The notes: generated from the sequence alone by a model not told the origin. 64,000 nucleotides of DNA from Lineus longissimus (GCF_910592395.1 NC_088319.1:2482001-2546000); one strand, 5' to 3'. Counted from the stretch's first letter, positions 1 to 11,843 are shown. Numbers and translations: made by a program.

Positions 1-374
1 ACGCTAAAGAGCAGATCGAGCACAGTGCTCAGTTAGCGTAATTATTGTCGATTTGACGAGAAACTGCGATGAACGAAAAAAGCCAAATATTTCTGGAAAA
101 ATTCGCCAGATCTTCGCTGAAAATGTCTCAATCTTGGTAATTCTCTGATATTGGCCAAGTAAGTATTTTAGATACTTCGGACTTTAAAATATACCATTTT
201 TGCACCCTTTTTCTTCAATCCAAGAGTTGAACCAAAAGTGGAAAACGTCGAACACTTGCAGAAAAATATAGGTCACTAATAATGAAACAGGCGACGAACA
301 AATCAACTGTGGGAAAAATAGCTTTATTTCTTTATGGATGATGACGCCATTAACAAAGAACATGCTCAAGGGTA

Positions 375-549
375 GAAATCCTAAAGGAATTAAAACTTCT
401 TCAAAACAAAGTGAATTTCAAGGGTGGGAGTAAGTTCTTTGTTTTCCAGAGAACATTCTCCCAGGTTTTAAATGGGCATTCACTTCATTCTGAAGGATTC
501 TAATTGCTTTAGGATTTCACATCCTAAATGGAGGTACCTCTGATCAATC
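375..549 (+). mobile_element. Family A long-inverted-repeat MITE, left end truncated
   Basis: Matches the family A core: AAATCCTAAAGG, AGTGAATTTCAAGGGTGGGA, TTTTCCAGAGAACA, then the inverted half CATTCACTTCATTCTGAAGG and GCTTTAGGATTTCA. The outer part of the left inverted repeat (GACCAT...TTTTGGCT) is absent. Confidence 0.6.
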
Positions 550-782
550 CTTAGATTACCTCAGAATGTAACTCTTCACCCTCATTGCATCTCATGTCAC
601 TAACGCAGACTTAAGTAAACCTGGGAAATTCGCCAGTATTTCGCTGAATTGTCTTCGCAAAAATGGAGTCTCGTTCTTGGTAAAATCATTGAGTCGAAAG
701 CTGAGCGTCCAATTTTTTGTTTCCTCTGTGGGGCCTCCGGTTTCCTCCCACTTACATTACAATCGCCCCATATTGTTAATAG

Positions 783-815
783 AACAAAATGGCGGTGCCT
801 AAGGTCAACCCTTAA
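783..815 (+). mobile_element. Family A MITE, right-end fragment
   Basis: AACAAAATGGCGGTGCCTAA followed by GGTCAACCC matches the right terminus of family A (AAAATGGTGGCGC...GGTCAACCCT at 6695-6718). Only about 33 bp are recognisable. Confidence 0.4.
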
Positions 816-1437
816 CAGGATTCACAATGTCACCATTCACCGTCATGTCATTTCATGTCAGCTTTGGAAGCCTAAATCAATTATCGGACAAGCTCGTGAC
901 AAGTTGGAGGTGACACTTGACCCGGGTCAAGCGACAACGCAGACTCTGAGTTCACCTACTCAGAATCCATTTGCTGGAAACATGGGCTTCTTCCGGATTT
1001 CTTAACACGAACCATTCTTAACAATGACAAAGCAAAGATCAGATATCCGATATAATATCACAATGAGGGCTTGAATGTCTAGTTAGCAACATCCTGAAGC
1101 TGACGGGTGGCCTTGGGAAGCAACGGCATTCGATGACTTAGGGGACGTGCTTACGGAAGCTCCACACTGGTTAGGTGCCTGGAGCTGGTCATCATCTAAG
1201 ATGGTATCTAACTGTGAAACGTAAAGAGGGCTGACTTGTCCCGTACGCGGATTAGACCGTTGTGGTGATGGTATCTAAATTTACTCTAGAAAGCCTTCCA
1301 TAAAACATTTCATTGTCGATCCTTACTAGAGTTGAATTTATGTTGTACAATATTTTCATATACTAAACCAAGTCTTGCACCACTGCACTTCTTCTCCTCT
1401 TTATAATGTCTGAATAAATGTTCAGCATGCTTCAATA

Positions 1438-1615
1438 CAGTAGAACCTCTCTATTAAGGACACCCTTGGGCCTGACAAGTGATGTCCTTGATAGAGAGGT
1501 GTCCTGATTAGAGAGGTCAGATTGAATGGAAACACCTAAGTTGGAACCAAATCTAGTGTCCTTAATAGAGAGGTTGTCCTTAATAGATAGGAGTCCGCTA
1601 AGAGAGGTTCCACAG
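1438..1615 (+). mobile_element. pogo-like (Tc1/mariner group) MITE, copy 1
   Basis: A 178-bp element begins CAGTAGAACCTCTCT and ends AGAGAGGTTCCACAG, an imperfect terminal inverted repeat, flanked on both sides by TA (1436-1437, 1616-1617). CAGT-type termini with a TA duplication are typical of pogo/Tigger transposons. The interior repeats a GTCC(T/A)TAATAGAGAGG motif about every 17 bases near the right end. It has no coding capacity, so it is non-autonomous. Confidence 0.7.
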
Positions 1616-1617
1616 TA

Positions 1618-4262
1618 CCTTCTGACCTGTCTTATTTGCACCTTGCACCAGTTCCTTGTAACTTCTGCTGATATGAAATGTAACTTTTATAAGGCGACAA
1701 CAAACTCATTTGAATTGAATTGAATTCAATCTAACAGTATCATATGAACCCCAACGTACGGTACCAAGTTATCTTCATCCTAGTTCCTGTTCACGCCTAT
1801 AGTCTTACTGACATGGAAGTAAGATATGATATATTCAACTCATGTTGGCTTACGGCAGCAAATCTGCAATATCTTGGTCCAAGTGGCCTGCTTACGGGAC
1901 TTAAAGTCTCAGTTCAAAGTTGTATTCTCCTGGGATATTGCCCGAGCTACCGATAAAGGTCAACGCTTCGCAATGATGTTGACGCTTTAAGATGAGACAA
2001 ATCTCACCGGTAGTAATAATCTGAAGGGCATAGAAACTATACGTCCAAAGGCAAAATATACACGCAATGCCCAAGTAGTATCATGATACGAACCACTACC
2101 TGGGTTAGAGTATCTCACGCCAATTGATCCAACGAGCAACAAAAAGGATATTGTCCGAGTAACCCGACACATACTCTCCCTCCGTAGAAGTGCGACAGTG
2201 TCTCCAATATCAGCCCGATGGAAGCAGTCCACAGGGATTTTATTGGACGTTGCGTTGATCTTTGCTTTGACATGGTATTGGAATTGGATATAGTTCCGCC
2301 TGGTAATGATAAAATGATAGAATGTTTTAGGCAGCTCGATGAAGTCCAGTGGCTATGAAAGGTAACCATCGCCATTTGACCTTCATGGTAGTAAAGGTCA
2401 GGGTTAATTGTGTCATGAGAGCGGACCTCGACGCGGCTGACCCAGCCGATCGATAGGTCGCTATAAGTCGTTGCGGGTGTAGTCCAACATCATCAACAAA
2501 ACGAAGACCACCAAGGCGCTCATGATCGCATCATCATTTCATACTATTATTTAGCAACCAGTTTATAGCCATTTAACCCTTTTAGTCATATGAGTGTTAG
2601 TGTCAGTGTTATTAAAGCCAATATTTGTTTGTTCCGACATATTCTGTATCAGTTGGATTTTTCACATAAACTACACTATATTGATGGTCACGACTTTCAC
2701 TTGCACCAGTCTCACGTCGTCAGCTCAGTTCAACTCTGCACACGCCACAAACTGAGGTGGTGTGTGCCTAAGGCTGACGTTACATAGGCCTCATTCGTTC
2801 ACTTCCCACATGTCACGTTCCAGCTTTACTTAACGTTCCTCGGTGAATGCACGGCCTTGCAGCCTTAGGAGCAAGACCACGAAATGTATGTTTGGGCGGC
2901 TTTTGACTCTTCGGAGACAATCATTATCTGCAACAGAGAAGACAGCCGAATGCAGCCTAAAAGAGTTGATTATAAACCACACCAATGTGGGAAAGGTCTT
3001 TTCTTCGCCTTGAACACAAGAGATTGTAATGCATCGCTCAAGGCCATCAGCTAGATACACCGTTTAGACACACCGACACAAATGACAAATGGGATTACTG
3101 AAATGAATTCTGACGATCGTTTCCTGTCAAGCCGGCTCGTTAAATAGTTTCCGCGATTATATCTCGACATCTTTTTTCTCATCTATTTAATAATGTAAAT
3201 GCACATCATCGATCATTGACACTGATGGTATCAGGTGACGAATAATAATCCTTTCTAACGGAGAACATAACTCCGAGGGGTGGGGAGCTTTAATTATGTT
3301 TTGCCGCTACAGTTAAAATGATACAAATGATATTTTGCCCAACTCATTTTTGAAGTAAATTCCTGTATGGAGTGAATCACCTCGTCAACTTTTTTTCTCA
3401 GATGAGAGCACTGAGAGCACCATGAACTCGTCATGAGACACGAAAATGTCAGTTCATTGAATAAATACGTGATTACAAATGTCAAGTCAACGGTACCATG
3501 ATGCATCGCGGACCCCACGAGCTGACGTTGGTGCAAAGACCGTGATTTCGTCAGGCTTGTTTATTACCAGGCTGTAAAACCTGCCTGTACGGCCTACCAA
3601 CCAGGATATTATTCAAAATGCTCCCGAGCAATTTACACGAGACGTGCCTTTCCGCTCTCGAGGAATTAGCAACTGTCACCAAGGCTGTTCGGTTCATTCC
3701 AATACAAAACATGCCAAAGTTAAGGAAATTACTGAGCCATTAGAGATCATAGTGATACCTCAAAAGGCCGAGCATGTTGGGGTTGTCAGTTTTGATCAGT
3801 GTAAGCAAGTCAAATGTTCTGAAGACGAATGGTTTATCGGAAGTAATCATCTTCGGTCTTACTTTGAGGAATTTGAGACTTAAAGAACATCTCTGCATAC
3901 CCACACACCGCAAAGGTTAAGATTCCTTTGGGAAGTCATGGCAGTCAGATGAAAGACAGCGAAGGTAAGACAGTAAAATACTGTTGATAGGATTGGAAGA
4001 CGTTGCTTATCACAGAGCATGACTGTTTCGAAAAGGGGAAGCAGAGAGAACGTGGTGTCACTCAGTATTTTAGCGTTCCATAATAGTCATAATGTAACAT
4101 ACTCAAAATGTTAAAAAGGGTACGTCTTTATGTCAGGAAAACATGAATGCAGTTGTACACGGTTATGAAGTTATCACGGATGCAACTTTGCTGAAATTTG
4201 GGAAGGTAGTATTTGTTAATCTGTCTACTCGACGGCGATGTTGAAAACGTGACCTCTCTACG
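1618..4262. other. No gene or repeat recognised
   Basis: Only short frames (up to about 86 codons) on both strands, none with domain-like content. A TTGAATTGAATTGAATTC run at 1709-1726 may be a retroposon tail. Nothing else stood out. Confidence 0.5.
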
Positions 4263-4627
4263 CAATAGCATTCCGCGAAGATGACGTCACTGCAGCTGCT
4301 GCCCTCTATTTCCCCATCGCTGAATTTCAGGCAATGTCGGACAAAATGCGGTTTCGTAATGGATTTCTAACTTGGGCAGTTAGATTCAATCTGGCACATG
4401 TCCGAGTGTTGGAAATACTACATAATTGTTCTGAATATTTCTCTCTCTGACTCTATGGTATCATTCATGCTAAAAACAATGCAGGGTCAAAGATAATTTA
4501 CTTTGGAATAAGCTCAAATGCGTAGAAATAAGTGTCGATGTCCGCATGTCACGTGACTAAAACGTCATCAATATCTTATTCAAATGATCTTGTGAGCTAT
4601 AAATAGTAACTTCGCGGCATGCTATTG
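4263..4627 (+). mobile_element. Family E MITE (CAATAGC termini), copy 1
   Basis: A 365-bp element bounded by CAATAGCATTCCGCGAAG and its near-exact reverse complement CTTCGCGGCATGCTATTG. It is over 90% identical by eye to the copy at 17148-17520. The interior includes TCACGTGACT and a TATAAATA near the right end. No ORF of note. Confidence 0.75.
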
Positions 4628-6482
4628 AATTTTTTAATTCGAATACAAATTGAAAAATCGAGGCCGTATGTTATCCGTGATGGACTTAGGAAAACATGGC
4701 TACACGCATTTGACCTTATTTACAGCGCAACCATCTGTACGGCACTTTCGAGCAATTACAGCCAGTCCTGTACATGAATATCAAGTCCGTCCTTATATAC
4801 CGTCCTTACATGATTTACAGCACCCGCTTCCCGCCTCATGAATTAACACACAACTGTAAACCGAAATTCTTTCATAGGCGGTTTATTTTCGTGGATTTCG
4901 TGAACAGCTCCAATTTGCGAAAACAAAAACCGCAATATGAAAGAAAACAGAAATATGTTTCGTAATCAGCCAGGGGAAATCGCGAAAAGTCATGTTTTTT
5001 AGGAACTTTTGCATATCGCAAAAAGAGCTACTGCAAATTTGGCAACACACAGTAATGGGATCGTATAAAAATGCAACTGTGTTTTCCGAACACACGGAAT
5101 GAAGTTCTTGCCGTCGTTGCTAATCATTGTGAAACGTGACTAGGCATACGGATCGTATAAAACATTGCTTTTGAACACTCGCTCTCCGCCTCTCCATGCC
5201 AATAAAGAAACGAGAATGCGGTAGAGTCTGCCATCAATGAGAACTTCTAGAGCACAATGACGCATTAAAGTACGATCTTACAGAGTTCTTTGCCTATTTA
5301 CTCCGCTTGTAACTAGCGGGGTCTACTTAGACTGCCGTCGTTGATTAACCCGGACTAGTATAAAACTTTGGTACCTAAAACTGCCCCGAGGAATAAATGG
5401 GCACGCCGTTCGTAATTACTGGTGGTCCAGGAAAAAGAAAAGTGTTCTACACAATAATGTCGCAGTGCAGTTTTTATGCAGACGAATTTGCTGAAACTTG
5501 ATATTTGTGTTATTTGTGTATCTACAGAGCAGCAATGCCGAAATTTACATTTAGCTCGTATATACGCAATTGAAAACTTTAAATTTCAATTACAAATTTC
5601 AAATTCCCAACCAACGGCGTTAGCCTTTAAAGGACGCCAAGGACTGCCGTTTGATTATAGAACTGAACTGTCCCAAAAGATGGCCAAGACAGGTATCAAA
5701 GGCATACGATGTTCGTTCAGAAATTAGGAAATTTAACTTGAATTTTTGAAAAAGTACTCCGTGTGACTGAAACAATGTTGTTTACACTGTCAAAAAGGGC
5801 CAAGTTTCGGCAACATGGCGTACATAATCACCGCACATCGGCAATGTTTATCTCTATTTTCCTGAGCCACAAGAAAAAGTGACATGAACCCCAAATGTGA
5901 AGAACATTTTATATAATCAAAGAAAGAAGGCCTCTGCGCAATAGCAATACACGCCCTATTGGAAACTCTCAGTCAATAAAATGGAAATTGACAATCTGTC
6001 TTCATAACACAATGTTTATTCTAGTGCGGATAAACATGACGAACCCGAAGTCATCAGCGCTTTGTTTGTCTCCTGTCGATTATCAATACCACTCGGCTGG
6101 CAGCTAGCCGGAAATTTCTGAAGATCCAGGTCGGTATCCGCAGCAGGTGCACCTGGTTAATCCGCTTATAGCTCGTAACGGATTTGTAGAAGATGGAGAT
6201 GTTGTGTGTTGACGTGTCAATCATTTATGCTTCAGGTCCGCCCGTCACGTGACTGAGATTTGATCAGACATGTGGCATGTTACTCAATTTGCCGATGGAA
6301 GAAACACCAGAATTCATCTAAAATCTACAAAATGGTAAAAGTATTACTCGGAGGACATTGTCACCTTTGGTCTGCATGGCCTCCGAACAATAATATGTCC
6401 GATTTTCGGTGTTTGATAGAGTTCTAGTGTTCATAAGATTGGCAAAAGGGAGTCACTATAGTTTCACCTTAAAGGCTCACCC
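4628..6482. other. No gene recognised
   Basis: Short frames only. GCGAAA/TTTCGTGGATTTCG-type motifs at 4870-5000, similar in style to 61430-61560, hint at old degraded repeats. Confidence 0.45.
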
Positions 6483-6714
6483 GGACCATACACTCCGCCA
6501 TTTTGGCTATAACTTGAAATCCTATATATGAATTGAAACTCTTTCAAGACGAAGTGAGTGTCAATTTCGAGGGTGGGATTCAGGTATTAGTTTTCCAGAG
6601 AAAGAACAGACTCCGACTCTTGAAATTGGCATTCACTACGTTTTGAAGAAGTTCTAATTGCTTTAGGATTTCAAGTTCTGGCCAAAATGGTGGCGCACAT
6701 GGTCAACCCTATAC
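6483..6714 (+). mobile_element. Family A long-inverted-repeat MITE, most complete copy
   Basis: A 232-bp element whose two arms (about 100 bp each) are near reverse complements. The left arm has GACCATACACTCCGCCATTT, AACTTGAAATCCTA and AGTGAGTGTCAATTTCGAGG. The right arm mirrors it with GGCATTCACT, TAGGATTTCAAGTT and CCAAAATGGTGGCGC...ATGGTC. A transcript would fold into a long hairpin. No coding potential. No clear target duplication was identified. Confidence 0.75.
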
Positions 6715-6879
6715 CGCCAATACCCCCTTCGATTTCAAGTCAAACGGCTCCCTCGATCAAGTGTGACACGACTAGCGATTTTCTTTCGCACCAATGTATG
6801 CTTTTCCCTTGCCCCGAGGTCGCCGGTTTCCTTCTACGGGTAAACAAAGATGACCTGGCTTTATTACTATCTTTGTTTC

Positions 6880-6973
6880 CCCAATGGGAGTTCAGGCCTA
6901 GGTGCGAGCGGACTTTGTTTAAAGACAATACAGCGTATATTGGGTTCGGCCCGATTCTTTCAACTGCGAGGTA
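6880..6973 (+). repeat. Dispersed repeat D1, copy 1
   Basis: AATGGGAGTTCAGGCCTAGG, TGCGAGCGGACTTTGTTTAA and AACTGCGAGGTA recur at four other sites in the window. Only the later part of the block is present here. Non-coding. Confidence 0.55.
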
Positions 6974-7244
6974 GCGGGAGAAAAACGTAAAGAACTATCC
7001 GAAATACACCACTTATCTTGCCGCTCAGCTCAGAGCCCGTTTGACTCGGTGTCCCGCTCAAATGACTTCCCCGCCAGTAAAAAACAGCCATTCTGAACGC
7101 TTATTGCGAAAAGCATCCTCATTGCCTTATCTTTACAGCTCGCTTCACAGCTAAAGAGATCGGCGTACTGCAAGGAAATTTATGAACGGCGGGCTTCGTG
7201 CAATTTTACCAGATATCACCCATACAATGCACATGTCCGGGGCG

Positions 7245-7372
7245 GAAAATCTGGATAGTATCAAATACGGGCCTTATGCCCCTCAAAATGAACAAACATT
7301 TTGTATGTTTCTTTTGTGTCGTCATTTCCTCTCCAGGTATGCACGTACTTTTCTTAGGCAAACCGTGGTGCA
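7245..7372 (+). mobile_element. Family D2 MITE, right-half fragment
   Basis: Shares CGGGCCTTATGCCCCTCAAA, CTTTTGTGTCGTCATTTCC and TTTCTTAGGCAAACCG with 31990-32113. The left inverted repeat is absent. A D1 block lies about 270 bp upstream, as at 31820. Confidence 0.55.
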
Positions 7373-7921
7373 CGCGAAACTGGATAAGATTTTAGCTAAG
7401 AATACAAAACTCCCATATATTCTCATCAGAAACATAAAAACCCATGTAACTCAGTCTGCTGCTCAAAATAGCCTTCCCCATCCAATCATCCATTGCCGAA
7501 AAGAACCAGCGCTGCGCTCATCCTGACCAGAAGCCGCTACACGGTTTACCAGTAATCTTATTACGAATCGCAAATACATTGTTTTCTCATATTCCCGCGC
7601 TGATTGCCTATTACTGCCATAATATGGCGCCAAGTAAGGCAAACCTGCTCCCGAACGGAAAAAAATCTCAGGTTGGATCGTCGCGCTTTAGACGATGAAA
7701 TAACATCGATGGCAATCCGTGACTTTTTTATATTTTTTACTTCGTTACAGGGACTTTCTCAAATCACTCGGAAGGTTTAGCAACTCTTCAAACGATGAGT
7801 TGCGAAGACGAAGGTCCGAGGTGTCATCAAGTCATGCGCGAAGTCATTTCCTCAAATCAGCCACAATCCTTAGGAGGAATCAGGGACTGTTCAACACCTC
7901 CTTCGATAGAATGCATATATA

Positions 7922-8094
7922 CAGTAGAACCTCTCTTAAATGACGCCCTTTGGACTGCAAACGCTGTCCTTAGTATGGAGGTGTCCTGATTATGGAGGTC
8001 AGAATGAATGAAGACAACCAAGTTGGGACCAAAACTAGTGTCCTTAATAGAGAGGTTGTCTTTAATATAGAGGTGTTTGCTAAGAAGGTTCTGC
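7922..8094 (+). mobile_element. pogo-like MITE, copy 2
   Basis: A 173-bp relative of the element at 1438-1615, starting CAGTAGAACCTCTCT and ending AAGAAGGTTCTGC, flanked by TA at 7920-7921 and 8095-8096. Its interior keeps TGTCCTTAATAGAGAGGT. The right terminus has drifted more than the left. Confidence 0.65.
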
Positions 8095-8680
8095 TATACT
8101 TTGTACTTTGTTGCTCTTAACACTCACCAAGGTTACGGAGCTACATTTTCCAGCATTATTGGATGCTGACAAGGCCCCCAAGCTATGATACTTATAGTCA
8201 ATGTAATGATGAGCCTTAGGATGCGTAGTAATTCGCTATATTATACGTCTGTTCATTCGTCAATGATTTTTTGATTGAGCCCGAAGTGTATTGTTTGTAA
8301 ATGATGCAGCTATCAAAGCCAGCTATAATACAAATATGAGGTACCTTGATTCTCTATTTGTATCGCAATGATGATGTCTCATACATGTCAAGCAGACACA
8401 GAGAGAGTAACGTCATTGATACTGTCGAGCAGTGTTTTGATTCGAGGCTGACAAGTTCGGATCATTATCATTACATTACCGGTTTTTGACACATATTGAA
8501 ATTTCGTGAGAGGGAAAACCGTCCGCCGATTGTGTTACTGAAAGGAAAGGTAAAGCATACGACAAAGCAGCTAGAAGAGATAATGTTGATTTAAACATTT
8601 CGTTGATTTGCCCTTCCCAGCTTAGGCCTAGACCGACCCCCATGAAAGCAGTTAGCGGGCTCAATGTTATGGAGATTCGC

Positions 8681-8808
8681 CCTGATAACCCTTTGGTAAG
8701 ACAGTAGAACAATGGGAATTTAGGCTTAGGTGCGAGCGGGCTTTGTTTAAAGACAAAATACCGTCAAGTGTATTTGGCAAGGTCTGAATACTTTTAACGG
8801 CAAGGTAC
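8681..8808 (+). repeat. Dispersed repeat D1, copy 2
   Basis: Full-length D1: CCTGATAACCCTTTGGTAAG, AATGGGAATTTAGGCTTAGG, TGCGAGCGGGCTTTGTTTAA, then AACGGCAAGGTACC. No inverted termini were recognised. Confidence 0.55.
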
Positions 8809-9202
8809 CTGTAAGTTGTGGTGGCACATGTCAATACCACTCACTGGCAAGTGGGAACTCGGGATGAAAATGTCCATTTTCACAAAACAAGAATTTTATC
8901 TATAACAGGTTCTTCCAGACGTATTTTTCAGTGTCTAGTGCGTTCGTTTCCGACGAAATGAACAAAAAGGCAAACGTATCCGCAATTGGCAGTTTTGACA
9001 TTTTGTCAATATCAAGCCAACAGGCACCTTTGTGGAAATCCTACAATAGGAGATGGTTCAGAGTGCATAAATGTTTGTTATCCGAGACCGTCTGGTATCG
9101 AACAGTCAGTCTGGTTCAGTTGCAACATCAATGGCATATTCTTGTAATGCGCAAGTCCCGTCCTTGATACTACTTGAGACATTCGCTTAAAAATAAAAAG
9201 AC

Positions 9203-10041
9203 CCACTCCCAACCCCACCCCACCCGGCCCCCTTCCCCATGCTCCCAACCCCACCCCACCCGGCCCCCTTCCCCATGCTCCCAACCCCACCCCACCCGGC
9301 CCCCTTCCCCATGCTCCCAACCCCACCCCGCCCGGCCCACTTCCCCATGCTCCCAACCCCACCCCACCCGGCCCCCTTCCCCATGCTCCCAACCCCACCC
9401 CACCCGGCCCCCTTCCCCATGCTCCCAACCCCACCCCACCCGGCCCCCTTCCCCATGCTCCCAACCCCAACCCGCCCGGCCGACTTCCCCATGCTCCCAA
9501 CCCCACCCCGCCCGGCCCCCTTCCCCATGCTCCCAACCCCACCCCACCCGGCCCCCTTCCCCATGCTCCCAACCCAACTCACCCGGCCCCCTTCCCCATG
9601 CTCCCAACCCAACCCACCCGGCCCCCTTCCCCATGCTCCCAACCCAACCCCACCCCGCCCGGCCCCCTTCCCCATGCTCCCAACCCAACCCACCCGGCCC
9701 CCTTCCCAATGCTCCCAACCCAACCCAACCCGGCCCCCTTCCCCATGCTCCCAACCCAACCCAACCCGGCCCCCTTCCTCATGCTCCCAACCCAACCCCG
9801 CCCAGCCCCCTTCCCAATGCTCCCAACCCAACCCACCCGGCCCCCTTCACAATGCTCCCAACCCAACCCAACCCGGTCCCCTTCCCCATGCTCCCAACCC
9901 CACCCCACCCGGCCCCCTTCCCAATGCTCCCAACCCCACCCCACCGGGCCCCTTCCTCATGCTCCCAACCCAACCCCGCCCGGCCCCCTTCCCCATGCTC
10001 CCAACCCAACCCAACCCCGCCCGGCCCCCTTCCCCATGCTA
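9203..10041 (+). repeat. Minisatellite, about 23 copies of a 36-bp C-rich unit
   Basis: The unit contains GCTCCCAACCCC, ACCCGGCCCCC and TTCCCCAT. Most copies are 36 bp; variants of 35 and 41 bp appear in the right half, where CCCCACCCC is largely replaced by CCCAACCC. Because 36 is divisible by three and the unit lacks stops, long frames open on both strands (Pro/Ser-rich on plus, Gly/Trp-rich on minus). The 35- and 41-bp units shift frame, so I do not call a protein. The G-rich minus strand could form quadruplexes. Confidence 0.92.
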
Positions 10042-10198
10042 GGCTATTAGTGCTTTATAGCATTGAGATATAATACCACTTGAGGTTATCCATGGTTGAC
10101 CCAGCCAATGACTTGATCCTGACATGCATGGCTATCAGCGCTTAACAGCAAAGATACCACTTAACCAATTTAACCATGGCAGACCAAGTCAATAAACG

Positions 10199-10229
<31 letters not shown>

Positions 10230-10357
10230 ATCCCGACAGTCCACACAGACTTGACCAACATGACCATTAACGCTTCAAAGTCGATATAATACCACTTGGT
10301 CAAAGTACCCATGGTACACCCAGCCAATAATGCTCCTGACACTCCGCGCATGCATGA
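10042..10357 (+). repeat. Three-unit degenerate tandem array, about 90-120 bp per unit
   Basis: Each unit carries GCTAT(T/C)AG(T/C)GCTT or ATTAACGCTT, then ATA(ATA)CCACTT, then CCATGG(T/C) followed by ACC(C/A)AG(C/T)CAAT and CCTGACA-like ends. The second unit contains a C30 tract at 10199-10228. The array follows the minisatellite immediately, starting at GGCTATTAGTGC. Confidence 0.6.
10199..10228 (+). repeat. C30 homopolymer
   Basis: Thirty consecutive C within the second unit of the degenerate array at 10042-10357. The exact length is prone to sequencing error. Confidence 0.9.
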
Positions 10358-11171
10358 CAAATTGTGCTTTGATAGCCTTTATAGCTGTTTTACAGTAATT
10401 GCCGATGGGAGAATGAACGATAAGGTCATTTAGCGAGATTGTCACGTGCGAAACTAATCTCGAAGGGACGTTGCGGGCCATGTATCGATATACAGTTTGC
10501 AACAGTATACAATTACACGGTTATATCCATTAGATTTGGGTTGTCGGCGTGTGTACTAGACAATTGAGGTTAGATTCTACAAAAGAGTTCTCCTGCGGCG
10601 TCCGGACGGGCGTCTTCTTTTGCGGCTTGCAATCTCTCCACGCTATGTTTCACACCCGATACGAAGAGCTACGAACGGGAGGTAAGGAGTTTGTAAATGT
10701 ATTCTACCATCTCTACACTTTTCTCGTAAGATTACTACATGTAATTAGGATCTTAACTAAGTAACTTTACACGAACCCAGTGAAGAATGTACATGTACAC
10801 AACATGCTCATAAAACTATAAACGATATTGTAAAAAATCTTATGAGAGTCTTGTATGGATTTTTAACATGGGAATGTACCTCGATCAGGCGAGAAGAAGA
10901 GTTGAGACGGACTGAGTTCCGAGCAGGATGCAAAGAAATAACCAACGCGAACTTCAGTGAAAAACACTGTTTGCGCACACGACCCCCTGGGCTAATAGCA
11001 GCATTGTACGAGAGTTTTTTTCCCCTTCCAATGCCTTAATATGTAAAATCGACATATAAAGTAGAATTCGTATTTCCCCAGAGGAAATGTATGTAGTTCA
11101 TACTTCCTGGGTTCGGTTTTTGCATCGTACTTTGCGAGTACGGGCAAAAGTAGAGAACTGGTTATGGCGGC

Positions 11172-11480
11172 TTCCAACTATGGTAATGTTGGCTGGTGGG
11201 ACAGGGGCGTCGCCATGCGGTAGAGCCGTGAGCCTGGGACTCTGTATTCATTTATCAAAAATAGTTAAACATGTATAGTCGTGGTTCATCCGAGTAGAGT
11301 ACGATGAGAGGACCAAGTACAATACTCCTCCAAATATGGTGATGTTTGCTTGTTGGATAGGGGCGCCGCCAAGCGGTAGAGTAGTGAGACTTGGACTCTG
11401 TTAACCTATCAAAAATGTTTGCAACTTAACCCTCGTGGTTCCTCCCAGTAGAGGTACAATGTGAAGGTCTGACCAAGGTA
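11172..11480 (+). repeat. Tandem duplication, two units of about 155 bp
   Basis: Unit 1 (CCAACTATGGTAATGTTGGC, GGGGCGTCGCCATGCGGTAG, CATTTATCAAAAATAGTT, CGTGGTTCATCC) recurs as unit 2 (CCAAATATGGTGATGTTTGC, GGGGCGCCGCCAAGCGGTAG, CCTATCAAAAATGTTTGC, CGTGGTTCCTCCC). AGCGGTAGAG and GTGGTTC are loosely like pol III A and B boxes, so a tRNA-derived SINE origin is possible. Confidence refers to the duplication. Confidence 0.65.
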
Positions 11481-11673
11481 AAGTATTAATGACACAAAAT
11501 GAACGTAATAATAATCTTTTCAACATAAACGGAGTCAGAATTTTCTTTTCAACATAATTTTTTTCTCTGGTATGGAACTTTAATTTCAACGCATTGACAA
11601 TGGTCTACACCTCCCATAGTGATACGAACGCTAAGGCAAAATGCTGAGGTAGGATGATAGACATGACGACTTG

Positions 11674-11843
11674 CCGGTGTGACAGCGGATATAGTCCCCC
11701 TGGAGTCATAGTCCGGTAGCATTGTATTTGATCAATTAAGCAGCATGATCTATTGTACCGCTAACCCTAACCAAAACATTTAGCAATGCGGGCTATTGTT
11801 ACACGGACTATCAGCCCTAGGACTACTATCCCTTGCACACCGG
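11674..11843 (+). mobile_element. Family L MITE (CCGGTGTGACAG), copy 1
   Basis: A 170-bp element with termini CCGGTGTGACAGCGGATA and TATCCCTTGCACACCGG (imperfect inverted repeats); the inverted arms extend through ATAGTCC...GGACTA. It contains CTAACCCTAACC, a telomere-like dodecamer that is just part of the element. No clear target duplication. Confidence 0.72.

Noticed and set aside
6687-6974. 95-codon plus-strand frame
   Set aside because: It begins in the right arm of a family A MITE and ends in a D1 repeat, so it is repeat-derived.
9203-10041. CRISPR-like regular array
   Set aside because: Units are contiguous tandem copies with no unique spacers, in eukaryotic-looking DNA.
9174-10073. 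299-codon Pro/Ser-rich plus-strand frame, and Gly/Trp-rich minus frames up to 214 codons
   Set aside because: All are produced by the stop-free 36-bp minisatellite. The 35- and 41-bp units change frame, and several frames are open at once, so no frame is favoured.
11740-11790. Telomere-like CTAACCCTAACC
   Set aside because: The same string is in the other copy of the same MITE (44127-44296), so it belongs to the element rather than to an interstitial telomere.
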